Source: Kiritimatiellia bacterium
GTDB lineage: Bacteria; Verrucomicrobiota; Kiritimatiellia; RFP12; UBA3636
Assembly (NCBI GenBank): GCA_017413145.1
Contig: JAFPUX010000221.1
Span: forward strand, 1 to 7,135
Direction: 5' to 3'
Length of the DNA stretch: 7,135 nt
Below the pieces are notes generated by a model. It saw nothing but the letters and a program-made list of their open reading frames with translations, was not told the origin of the DNA and made no database searches. Of this stretch, positions 1 through 6,261 are shown one piece after another. How positions within the stretch are numbered: the first letter of the stretch is position 1; every line of letters starts with the position of its first letter. Both the position numbers and the translations under genes were made by a program.

Positions 1-1036
1 GGCGCGAGACGAGGAAGACGCCGACGCCGAACGGGTCGGCGGGCTCGTCCATGTGGTGGATCATCTCGGGGATCGTGCCGATGACGTCGGGCTCGGCGAT
101 CTCGTGGATCCAGTTGAGGTTGTACTGTTTCGCGACCTTCTCGGCCCAGGGCAGTTCCGAGAGGTCCTGGTCCTTGACGCCGATCGAGAACGTGTCGAAG
201 GGCTTGCCCGTGATCTTCGCCGTCATCGCGGTGACGAGCGAGGAGTCGATGCCGCCGGAAAGGAACGTCGCGACGGGGACGTCGGAGAGGAGGTGCAGCT
301 TCACCGTGTCGAGGAGGAGCGCCTCGAGCTCGTCCGTGAGTTCCTCCGCGGTGCCAGTGCGCTTGGGCTCGAAGGTGGAGAGTTTCCAGTAGCGTTCGAC
401 GCGGACCTTGCCGTCCTCCCAGACCGCGTAGTGGGCGGCGGGGAGTTTCACGACGCCCTGGAAGAGCGAACGGTCGTCGGGGAGGTAGCGCAGCGACATG
501 TAGTGCCAGAGCGCCTCCATGTCGACCTCGCGCGGGACGATGCCGGTCGAGAGGATCGCCTTGGGCTCGGAAGCGAAGGCGAAGGAGCCGTCGGCGCCCG
601 AGGCGTAGAAGACGGGCTTCTGCCCCATGTGGTCGCGGGCGAGGAGGAGGCGCTTCTTCTCGGAATCCCAGAGGGCGAAGCCGAACATGCCGCGGAGCTT
701 TTCGACGCACTTTTCGCCGTATTCGAGGTAGAGAGGGAGGACGATCTCGGAGTCGGAGCGCGTCTTGAACGCGTAGCCCTGCGCCTCGTACTTCGCGCGG
801 AGCTCGGGGTAGTTGTAGATTTCGCCGTTGCAGACGAGGACGAGCTTGCCGGAGGGGTCCGTCAGGGGCTGGCGGCCGCCGGCGAGGTCGTTGATCGAGA
901 GGCGGCGCTGGCCGATGGCGAAGCCGGCGCTCTCGCGCATGTCGAAGTCGTCCGGGCCGCGGTGGGCCATGAGGTCGCACATGGCGCGGACCTTGTCCGC
1001 GCCGCCCTTGCCGTAGAATCCTGCGATTCCGCACAT
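1..1036 (-). CDS. asnB: Asparagine synthase (glutamine-hydrolysing) family protein, N-terminal part, cut by the window edge
   Basis: Class II glutamine amidotransferase joined to an asparagine-synthetase (PP-loop ATPase) domain, cytoplasmic. Glutamine is hydrolysed in the N-terminal domain, and the ammonia is used to amidate an AMP-activated carboxylate, normally aspartate. The protein starts MCGIAGFYG, so Cys2 is placed as the N-terminal nucleophile once Met is removed. HRGPDD, RLSIND (about 45-50) and CNGEIYNY (about 69-76) are the glutamine-binding motifs. FLSGGIDSS near residue 260 is the SGGxDS PP-loop that binds ATP. Only 345 codons are present; family members usually have about 600 or more, so the C-terminal part lies beyond the left edge. 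The ATG at 1036-1034 is fixed by the required Cys2 and has an AAGGA-type ribosome site about 11 nt upstream. It lies 16 bp after the preceding gene and is probably cotranscribed with wzc-wza. In polysaccharide loci such proteins can amidate sugar acids instead of aspartate; the sequence here does not decide this. The family call is firm, the substrate is not. Confidence 0.93.
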   Translation of the reverse strand, partial: MCGIAGFYGKGGADKVRAMCDLMAHRGPDDFDMRESAGFAIGQRRLSINDLAGGRQPLTDPSGKLVLVCNGEIYNYPELRAKYEAQGYAFKTRSDSEIVLPLYLEYGEKCVEKLRGMFGFALWDSEKKRLLLARDHMGQKPVFYASGADGSFAFASEPKAILSTGIVPREVDMEALWHYMSLRYLPDDRSLFQGVVKLPAAHYAVWEDGKVRVERYWKLSTFEPKRTGTAEELTDELEALLLDTVKLHLLSDVPVATFLSGGIDSSLVTAMTAKITGKPFDTFSIGVKDQDLSELPWAEKVAKQYNLNWIHEIAEPDVIGTIPEMIHHMDEPADPFGVGVFLVSR

Positions 1037-1052
1037 GGTTCGGTGTTTCCTT

Positions 1053-1790
1053 TCAGTCTTCCGCGAGAATCGACGCGAGGTTCGCGAGCCGCTTGCGGAG
1101 GGCGGGGTCGGAGACGAGGAAGCGCTCCTCCGCCGCGCGCGCGAGGAACGGTTCCCCGTCCTTGCGGGAACCTTTGCGGAGGAGGATGCGCGCGTAGACG
1201 TCGTGGTTGTCGGGAACCCAGTACTCGCGGTCGACGACCGGCTCCCAGAAAGCGAGCGCCTCGTCCACCTCGCCGTTGGCGAGGAGCGCGTCGACGTAGG
1301 TCCGGCGGACCAGCTCCTCGTAGGGATCGAGGCGGATCGCCTTCTTGGCGAAGAAGAGGGCCGTCCGCTTCAGGTCCGTGGCGGTTTCGGCGTCGTGGAC
1401 GTTGAGCAACGCGTCCAGCTGGAGCTGGGCGGCGAGGGCGGGAAAGTAGTAGTTTTCCGGACAGCCCGGCTCGGCGCGCTGGCAGCGGCGGGCGCCTTCG
1501 CGGGCGGTCTCGAGCGCCTCGGCGAGCGCGGCGGACCGTACCTCCGGATCGGCGGAGGCGATCGCGCGCACGAGCGCCGCGTCGCGGGCGAGCGAGAGGG
1601 GCAGGACTTCGAGCGACGGCGTTCCGACGAAGAAGCCGTGCTTGGTCATGTGGTAGAGTCGCTGCGAAAGCGAGGCGCGGACGGAACGGACCGTCCCGAA
1701 CACGCCGACCGCGACGAGCGCGACGCCGGCCGCGAGACGGAACCGGCGGCGCCAGTCGGCCGCGTCGTGGACTCTCACCGGGAAGCGCAC
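1053..1790 (-). CDS. Hypothetical membrane-anchored protein with TPR-like helical domain
   Basis: I do not recognise this 245-residue protein. Residues about 14-18 are basic (WRRRFR) and are followed by a hydrophobic stretch at about 19-36 (LAAGVALVAVGVFGTV), which reads as a single N-in membrane anchor or uncleaved signal. The rest would then be periplasmic by the positive-inside rule. From about 70 onward it is Ala/Leu/Arg-rich and looks all-helical. Residues about 143-186 (AKKAIRLDPYEEL, then TYVDALLANGEVDEALAFW) have the spacing of a tetratricopeptide-like repeat pair. Two cysteines (103 and 110) frame a short Pro/Glu segment. The start is GTG at 1790-1788, 4 nt after the wza stop and without a clear Shine-Dalgarno site, so translational coupling to wza is likely. 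No upstream ATG exists in this frame before wza. TPR-like segments also occur at the C-terminus of O-antigen polymerase/ligase proteins in export loci, so this may be a detached accessory of that kind. That comparison rests on general appearance only. Confidence 0.75.
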   Translation of the reverse strand: MRFPVRVHDAADWRRRFRLAAGVALVAVGVFGTVRSVRASLSQRLYHMTKHGFFVGTPSLEVLPLSLARDAALVRAIASADPEVRSAALAEALETAREGARRCQRAEPGCPENYYFPALAAQLQLDALLNVHDAETATDLKRTALFFAKKAIRLDPYEELVRRTYVDALLANGEVDEALAFWEPVVDREYWVPDNHDVYARILLRKGSRKDGEPFLARAAEERFLVSDPALRKRLANLASILAED

Positions 1791-1794
1791 CGCG

Positions 1795-2436
1795 CTACAT
1801 CCACTTGGGCTTGGCCTCGATGATGTCGCGGGGGCGGATCAGGGGATCCGCGTCCTTTCCGCGCCGGATCCGGTCCAGGTCGTACGTGGTCGACACGCCG
1901 TTGCGCGTGAGGACGACCGTTCCGTTGGCGAACTTGGTGAGGTCGCCGGCCTGGATGACCGCTTCGAGGAGCGTCATGCCCTCCTTGTAGGGGAAGAGTC
2001 CGCGCTTGGACATCTCGCCCGTGACCGAATAGGTCTGTTCCTGGATCATGTCCTGGCAGACGACCGTGACGGCGATCTTGTTGTAGATGCCGTTCTTCAT
2101 GTACGTGTCCGCGATGACCTTCTCGGCCTCGGAGGTGGTGAGGCCGCCGACGCGGACGTCGTTGATGAGCGGCAGCGTGATGTAGCCGGCGCCGTCGACG
2201 ATGTCTTCGTGGCGCTGGGGACCGTCGAGGGCCGTGGCGTGGAGCGTGACGGTCACGCGGTCGTCGGAGCGGAGCGGACGCGTGCCGGTGGCCAGATCGT
2301 CGAGCGTGGCGGCAACGGGCAATTGCGGCCGCCAGGCGTAGGGATTGGCCTGCGCCGGGGACGAGGAAAACAGGTCGGCGCAACCGGACGCGAAGAGCGC
2401 GGCCGCGGCGGCGAACGGGAGGAACGGAATCTTCAT
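1795..2436 (-). CDS. wza: Short polysaccharide export lipoprotein (Wza/GumB-type OPX protein)
   Basis: Periplasmic or outer-membrane lipoprotein that forms the outer part of the conduit carrying polysaccharide from Wzc to the cell surface. The N-terminus is a lipoprotein signal: Lys2, a hydrophobic core, and lipobox ASGC with Cys19 as the lipidated residue. The polysaccharide export domain is at about 55-127, including GYITLPLINDVRVGGLTTSE. A single SLBB (beta-grasp) domain is at about 133-190 (YSVTGEMSKRGLFPY, then LLEAVIQAGDL), and the chain ends with DPLIRPRDIIEAKPKWM. At 213 residues it is close to GumB and far shorter than E. coli Wza (about 380). The second SLBB repeat and the C-terminal amphipathic helix that builds the outer-membrane pore in Wza are absent. 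The ATG at 2436-2434 is 6 nt after the wzc stop and lacks a strong Shine-Dalgarno site, so coupled translation with wzc is likely. The family call is firm; the symbol is used in the broad sense. Confidence 0.92.
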   Translation of the reverse strand: MKIPFLPFAAAAALFASGCADLFSSSPAQANPYAWRPQLPVAATLDDLATGTRPLRSDDRVTVTLHATALDGPQRHEDIVDGAGYITLPLINDVRVGGLTTSEAEKVIADTYMKNGIYNKIAVTVVCQDMIQEQTYSVTGEMSKRGLFPYKEGMTLLEAVIQAGDLTKFANGTVVLTRNGVSTTYDLDRIRRGKDADPLIRPRDIIEAKPKWM

Positions 2437-2442
2437 GGCGGA

Positions 2443-4677
2443 TCAGGACTTGCTTTCGGCGTCCGCGCCGGATTCCCCGTGGCGGTGGGACGAGGCGCGG
2501 CGCGTGCGCTTCGTCCGGCCGGAGGAATCCTGCGTGTAGTAGTAGTAGTAGTACTGGTGCTCGTAGTAGTACGAGGAGGAATCGTGGGCGGAGTTGACGT
2601 TGTTGAGAACCACGCCGAGGAAGTTGCCTCCCATCGAAATGATGTTGTCCTTGGCGCGCTTGCAGAGGGCGCGCGGGTACTTGCGGTGCTGGATGACGAG
2701 CGCGACGCCGTCGCCCAGGCGCGTGAGCTGGGCGGTGTCGGAGATGCCGATCATGGGCGGCGCGTCGACGATGACGCGGTCGTAACGCTCGCGGGCGGTC
2801 TTGACGAGGTCGGACATCTCGTCCGTGTCCATCAGGCCGAAGATGCTGGAGGAGTCGATGCTGCCGGCTGGGAGGAAGTCGAGGTTCGCCTGTTCCGTGT
2901 GCACGACCGCGTCGTCGAACGTCGATTCGCCGACCACGACGTTCGCCAGGCCGGGTTCGAGCGGAACGCCGAGCGTGCGGTGCTGGCGCGGACGGTGCAG
3001 GTCGGCGTCGACCAGCAGGACCTTTTCGCCCACTTCGGCGCAGACCCAGGCGGTGTTGAAACTCGTCATCGACTTGCCTTCGCCCGCGGAAGCGGACGTG
3101 AAGACGACGACCTTGCCGGCGCCGAGCGCGCGCGAACTCTTGAGGTTCATGCGCAGGACGCGGTAGACCTCGGAATGCTTGGCCCGGGCGTTCGGGTCGT
3201 TGAGAGCGCGCATCTTCTGCGGAATGAGTCCGATCACGTTGGCCTGGAGGTACTTCTCCACGTCTTCGACCGTCTTCACCGTCGTGTCGAGGTATTCGAC
3301 GAAGAACGCGAGCAACACGCCGAAGAGCAGGCCGGCGACGACCGAAAGCGTGACGTTGAGCGCGAAGTTGGGCGAAACGGGCCGATATTCGACCTTCGCG
3401 CGGTCGATGATGCGGACGGACGTCTTCGGCATCTTGAGGTTGACCCGTTCGTCGTCGAGACGGGTCTGCAGGGCCACGCGCCGCTGCTTGAGCGCGTCGA
3501 GGTCCTTGCGGAGGCGCTCGTATTCGATGGCGGGGCCGGACGAAACGGTGCGCTCCTGTTCCTCGAGGGCGCGGAGCTGGGCCTTGTAGAGGTCGGCCTC
3601 GGTCTGGGCCTGCTCCCAGGCCTGCTTGACGCTCGTCTTGATGCTTTCGACCTTCTCGGCGATCGTCGCCTCGACCGTGTCGAGAAGGGCGCGGGTCTGG
3701 ACGACCTTCGGGTGCTTGTCGCCGAAGTCGGCCTGCTTGAGCGCGGCCATCTGCAGGTCGAACTCCTGCTTCTCGGCGACGGGTTTGGCGAGGAACTGGG
3801 CGGATTCGGGGACGAGGATCGGCAGGGCGGCGGCCGCCTCGGTCACCGAAAGCCCGACGATGCGCTCGTAGCGGGTCTTCTTGATTTCGGCCTCGATGGC
3901 GGCCTGGTTGGCCTTGGCGTTCGTGTCGAGGATGAGACGGCGGAGGTTCTCGGCGCCGTCGTCGCCGGAGGACGTGATGGTGATGTGGTGCAGCTCGCGG
4001 AAGGAAGCCAGTTCGTTCTCCTTCTCGGCGATTTCCTGGCCGAGGGCCGAGATTTCGGAACTGAGGCTGGAGAGCGCGTCCTCGATGTCCGCCATGTTCT
4101 TGCGGCGGACGTGGTCGCGGAAGACTTCGGCGATGGAGTTGGCGACGATCTGCGCGTACTTGGCGGCTTCGCCCTCGGGCTTGTCGAGACGGACCTCGAT
4201 GTCGATCAGGTCCGTGTCGCGCCGGATCGAAAGCGTGGTGTGGTTCTTGATCAGCTCGATCACGCGGAGCCGGTTGTCGGCCGGCGTTTCGTTCGCCTTG
4301 TAGCCGTAGGCGAGGCCCAGCACGTCCGCCAGGTTGTCGCCGCCGTCGACGACCTGCTCCATCACGGGGTTGGACTTGATGATTTCGAACTGGGACCGCA
4401 GGAAGATGGGATCGTAGCCGGTGCGGACGGCACCGTAAAGCGCCACGTTGGGCGTCTCGCGCTGGACTTCGATCGTCGCCATGGACGCGTACACCTGCGG
4501 CATCCGGCGCGTGATGACGATGCCCGACAGGATGAGAAGGAGGGCGACCGCGATGACGATCTCCTTGCGGGAGTAGAAGATCTGCCAGTAGTCGAGAAGG
4601 TGGACGGTCGAGCCGGGAGCCTGGCCCGAGGGGGCCGGCTGGGCGGCCGCGCCCGGTTGCTGGAGTTCAAGTGCCAT
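2443..4677 (-). CDS. wzc: Polysaccharide copolymerase with BY-kinase domain (Wzc/ExoP-like)
   Basis: Inner-membrane chain-length determinant fused to a cytoplasmic tyrosine autokinase; cycles of autophosphorylation control polymer length and export. In order: a Pro/Ala/Gln-rich cytoplasmic N-terminus (1-38); TM1 at about 39-55 (IVIAVALLLILSGIV); a Wzz domain; a long periplasmic helical/coiled-coil region (about 180-420) with a GNVR-like segment near 386-430; the PVSPN proline motif at 433-437; TM2 at about 439-461. The kinase domain follows. Walker A is AGEGKS with Lys535, Walker A' is LLVDADLHRP with Asp557 and Asp559, and Walker B is VIVDAPP with Asp638. The usual Pro before Gly-Glu-Gly-Lys is Ala here. 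A tyrosine cluster at 703-714 (YYYEHQYYYYYY) is the expected phosphorylation site. A 30-residue Ser/Arg/Lys/His-rich tail follows it, whereas in most relatives the cluster lies at the very C-terminus. The 744-residue length is normal for the single-chain form. ATG at 4677-4675 has GGAA 7 nt upstream. No partner phosphatase is in the window. Confidence 0.95.
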   Translation of the reverse strand: MALELQQPGAAAQPAPSGQAPGSTVHLLDYWQIFYSRKEIVIAVALLLILSGIVITRRMPQVYASMATIEVQRETPNVALYGAVRTGYDPIFLRSQFEIIKSNPVMEQVVDGGDNLADVLGLAYGYKANETPADNRLRVIELIKNHTTLSIRRDTDLIDIEVRLDKPEGEAAKYAQIVANSIAEVFRDHVRRKNMADIEDALSSLSSEISALGQEIAEKENELASFRELHHITITSSGDDGAENLRRLILDTNAKANQAAIEAEIKKTRYERIVGLSVTEAAAALPILVPESAQFLAKPVAEKQEFDLQMAALKQADFGDKHPKVVQTRALLDTVEATIAEKVESIKTSVKQAWEQAQTEADLYKAQLRALEEQERTVSSGPAIEYERLRKDLDALKQRRVALQTRLDDERVNLKMPKTSVRIIDRAKVEYRPVSPNFALNVTLSVVAGLLFGVLLAFFVEYLDTTVKTVEDVEKYLQANVIGLIPQKMRALNDPNARAKHSEVYRVLRMNLKSSRALGAGKVVVFTSASAGEGKSMTSFNTAWVCAEVGEKVLLVDADLHRPRQHRTLGVPLEPGLANVVVGESTFDDAVVHTEQANLDFLPAGSIDSSSIFGLMDTDEMSDLVKTARERYDRVIVDAPPMIGISDTAQLTRLGDGVALVIQHRKYPRALCKRAKDNIISMGGNFLGVVLNNVNSAHDSSSYYYEHQYYYYYYTQDSSGRTKRTRRASSHRHGESGADAESKS
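2536..2571 (-). repeat. TAC trinucleotide microsatellite coding for the Wzc tyrosine cluster
   Basis: Read on the coding strand, three TAC codons (2571-2563) are followed by GAG CAC CAG and then six TAC codons (2553-2536). All nine tyrosines use the same codon, giving perfect (TAC)3 and (TAC)6 tracts in frame with wzc. Slipped-strand changes in such a tract would add or remove tyrosines without shifting the frame. The tract is seen directly; variability is inference. Confidence 0.9.
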
Positions 4678-4690
4678 CGTGGTGTTCCGG

Positions 4691-4731
4691 GAAAGAAAAG
4701 ACCCGCCGGTCCGTTATCCGGCCGACGGGTC
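4691..4731 (-). terminator. Intrinsic terminator or attenuator hairpin just ahead of wzc
   Basis: On the minus strand GACCCGTCGG pairs with CCGGCGGGTC as a 10-bp stem containing one G-U pair. A bulged A and an inner CCG/CGG stem with a GATAA loop extend it. It is followed at once by TTTTCTTT (plus strand 4699-4692). The shape is that of a Rho-independent terminator pointing toward wzc. The T-tract ends about 14 nt before the wzc ATG and touches its ribosome-binding region, so the hairpin could act as an attenuator or could influence translation start. Formation is read from the sequence; no folding energy was computed. Confidence 0.65.
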
Positions 4732-4741
4732 GCGCTGGGTG

Positions 4742-4786
4742 TTTTCGGAAAAGGGCGGAGGCCGCGCCCGTGCGCGGCCCCCGCCC
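4742..4786 (-). terminator. Intrinsic terminator after the outer-membrane barrel gene
   Basis: A 15-bp GC-rich inverted repeat (4753-4767 against 4772-4786) has one A/C-type mismatch and a 4-nt loop. On the minus strand it is followed by TTTT (4752-4749). It begins 8 nt after the TAA stop of the barrel gene, the classic place for a Rho-independent terminator. The T-tract is short, so termination may be incomplete. It lies only about 10 bp upstream of the second hairpin, leaving no room for a promoter between the two. Confidence 0.7.
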
Positions 4787-4794
4787 GGACCCGC

Positions 4795-6078
4795 TTAGAA
4801 GAGCGTGACCGTGCCGTTCAGCCCGAACACGTTCTCCTTGTAGGACGAGCCGACGTCGCTGTCGATGTCCTCGTAGGTGTAGAACGCGCCGATCCCGAAG
4901 AACTCGGTGACGGCGAACCGGGCCGAGACGCGGACGAAGACGGAATCGCGGTCGTACTCGGTCTTGCCGCCGTTGGCCGCCATGAGGGACTGGAGGTAGC
5001 CGTAGGAGGCCGCCGACGGATCGAGATCGTCATCCGCGTCGTAGGTGCGCGTGCGGAGCTCGACGGAGGCGCCGAGCGAGAAGCGGCGATCCTCGCCGAA
5101 GTACTGGCGGACCGACGCGTAGCCGGCGAGATCCTCCTGGGAGCTGAACGGATAGACGTTCGCGAAGGTGCGGCCGTAGCGGACGCCGGCGAAGAGCTGG
5201 GTGTCCGTCTGCTGGAAGAGCTTGAGCTCGACCTGCGAGTCGCCGATGAGGTCCTGGTCGTCCAGGTCGTCCGACTCGTACCACGCGTGGTTGTAGCCGA
5301 CGCGCGCTTCGAGGAGGTGGTTGCCGTCGCCCGACAGGTCGCAGATCGCCTTGAAGCCGACCGTCAGGTAGTCGACGCCGAGGTCGAACTCGGGCTCGCT
5401 CTCGCGGTCCCAGCCCGTGTAGTCGGCGAAGACGCCGAACGAGAAGGTCCGGGAGAACACGTGCATGAACTCGGCGTAGGCGCCCCACTCGTCCTCGTCG
5501 TTGGTCTTGGAGAGATCCTTCTCGTCGTAGCGCTTCACGCGCCAGCGGCCGCCGACCTTGACGTAGTCGCCGTTTTCGGCGAGCTTCTGGACGAGGAAGC
5601 CTTCGAGGCGGTTCTGGTAGTAGTCGTTGTTCTTGCGGTCGTCGCGCGAGGGATCGTACTCGTAGTCGTCGCCGTAGAAGTAGTCCTTCTGGCCGCTCCA
5701 CCAGTAGTTCTCGCGGACGCCGACGGACGTCAGCGGGGAGAAGGCGTAGTCGAGGTTGAGGCGGACCGTATGCTCCCACTTCTCCTCTTCCTGGCCGTTG
5801 CGGCAGTTGTCGTAGCGGGTCCAGACCGGCGAATAGGACGCGTCGAGGTGGAGCAGGTCCGCGATTTCGCGGCGGATGCGGATCGTCGGCGCGACGTACC
5901 AGGAGGTCTGGTCCTCCTTGTCGCCCTTGTCGATCAAGTCCCGGTTGTCGGACTGCTTGACGCCGGCCGTGACGCTGACGCCGACGAGGTTCGGCTCGTC
6001 GGCGAACGTGGTACCGGCGAGTCCGGCGCCGACGAGAAGCGCCGGAAGCACGGAAACGGTCTTGCTGTGGAAGTGCAT
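4795..6078 (-). CDS. Outer-membrane beta-barrel protein of the polysaccharide locus
   Basis: Predicted outer-membrane protein of 427 residues with a Sec signal peptide (1-26, hydrophobic LPALLVGAGLAG, cleavage likely at TFA|DEP). The mature part is a run of alternating polar/hydrophobic segments rich in Tyr, Trp, Phe and Gly, separated by Asp/Asn/Glu-rich turns. Examples are VRLNLDYAFSPLTSVGVREN, YAEFMHVFSRTFSFGVFADY and FFGIGAFYTYEDI. I count roughly 14-18 candidate strands. The chain ends VTLF, and a C-terminal Phe is the usual barrel-assembly signal. Size and context fit the barrel proteins found beside wza/wzc in exopolysaccharide loci (EpsL/BBP2-like), but I cannot name the family from sequence alone. 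A porin for the exported polymer is the likeliest role, because the neighbouring Wza-like lipoprotein has no outer-membrane segment of its own. ATG at 6078-6076 has GGAG 8 nt upstream. A promoter lies about 70 bp upstream and a terminator directly follows the stop, so the gene may also be expressed alone. Confidence 0.85.
   Translation of the reverse strand: MHFHSKTVSVLPALLVGAGLAGTTFADEPNLVGVSVTAGVKQSDNRDLIDKGDKEDQTSWYVAPTIRIRREIADLLHLDASYSPVWTRYDNCRNGQEEEKWEHTVRLNLDYAFSPLTSVGVRENYWWSGQKDYFYGDDYEYDPSRDDRKNNDYYQNRLEGFLVQKLAENGDYVKVGGRWRVKRYDEKDLSKTNDEDEWGAYAEFMHVFSRTFSFGVFADYTGWDRESEPEFDLGVDYLTVGFKAICDLSGDGNHLLEARVGYNHAWYESDDLDDQDLIGDSQVELKLFQQTDTQLFAGVRYGRTFANVYPFSSQEDLAGYASVRQYFGEDRRFSLGASVELRTRTYDADDDLDPSAASYGYLQSLMAANGGKTEYDRDSVFVRVSARFAVTEFFGIGAFYTYEDIDSDVGSSYKENVFGLNGTVTLF
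4837..4865 (-). promoter_or_regulatory. Possible internal sigma70-type promoter for wzc operon
   Basis: Inside the 3' end of the barrel gene, the minus strand reads TCGACA (4865-4860), a 17-bp spacer, then TACAAG (4842-4837). These match 5 of 6 and 4 of 6 positions of the sigma70 -35 and -10 consensus at ideal spacing. Initiation near 4830 would give wzc a leader of about 150 nt that contains both hairpins. It lies within coding sequence and could be chance, so this is a candidate only. Confidence 0.22.
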
Positions 6079-6146
6079 GGATGTGACTCCGCTGGTTCGG
6101 TTTTGTATGGTGTTGAAAAAGGGGGTTCCCTTGCGTACGGACGGGT

Positions 6147-6175
6147 AGGATAGCGGAATGGCCGTTTCGAGTCAA
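6147..6175 (-). promoter_or_regulatory. Sigma70-like promoter of the barrel gene
   Basis: On the minus strand TTGACT (6175-6170) and TATCCT (6152-6147) are separated by exactly 17 bp, matching 5 of 6 and 4 of 6 consensus positions. Transcription would start near 6140, leaving a leader of about 60 nt that ends in GGAG, 8 nt before the ATG at 6078. It is the best promoter-like element in the divergent region 6079-6261 and is correctly placed to drive the barrel gene and, with read-through, the whole polysaccharide operon. Confidence 0.5.
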
Positions 6176-6249
6176 GGACTTTTTCCGCCACGGACCGGCG
6201 TCCGCGGAACGTCCGCCCGTCGCGGCGAACGGATTTCGCGCGCGTGCCG

Positions 6250-6256
6250 TTTATAT
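6250..6256 (+). promoter_or_regulatory. AT-rich -10-like element directly before the ABC ATPase start
   Basis: TTTATAT stands out in a stretch otherwise almost entirely G and C. It ends 5 nt before the ATG at 6262. As a -10 box it would start transcription at or next to the ATG, giving a leaderless message, which fits the absence of a Shine-Dalgarno site there. No convincing -35 element is seen 16-18 bp upstream, so this is weak. Confidence 0.25.
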
Positions 6257-6261
6257 CCCGC

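Noticed and set aside
53..1405. A plus-strand open frame of 450 codons over the asparagine-synthase gene and the next gene
   Set aside because: It is antisense to a clear amidotransferase with all motifs. The translation is Arg/Gly/Glu/Val-rich and turns into an Arg/Pro/Gly-rich tail; it is a shadow of high GC.
1775..2383. Minus-strand 202-codon frame overlapping wza
   Set aside because: It is an Arg/His/Pro-rich out-of-frame translation of the wza gene with no domain signal.
6116..6132. Small hairpin (AAGGG/CCCTT) followed by T residues in the leader of the barrel gene
   Set aside because: The stem is only 5 bp with a 4-nt loop, too weak to call a terminator or riboswitch.
2209..6153. A plus-strand open frame of 1314 codons antisense to the barrel gene, wzc and part of wza
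   Set aside because: Its product is a low-complexity run of Val, Arg, Glu, Gly, Leu and Asp with no domain, as expected for the mirror of GC-rich codons. The opposite strand holds recognisable proteins throughout.
5030..6175. Minus-strand 381-codon frame overlapping the barrel gene
   Set aside because: It is a highly Arg/Pro-rich alternative frame. The overlapping frame has a signal peptide, barrel pattern and terminal Phe.
6188..6226. Short overlapping inverted repeats (CGGAC..GTCCG and GCGGA..TCCGC) in the divergent region
   Set aside because: The 5-bp arms are expected by chance in such GC-rich sequence. They could be an operator, but nothing supports it.
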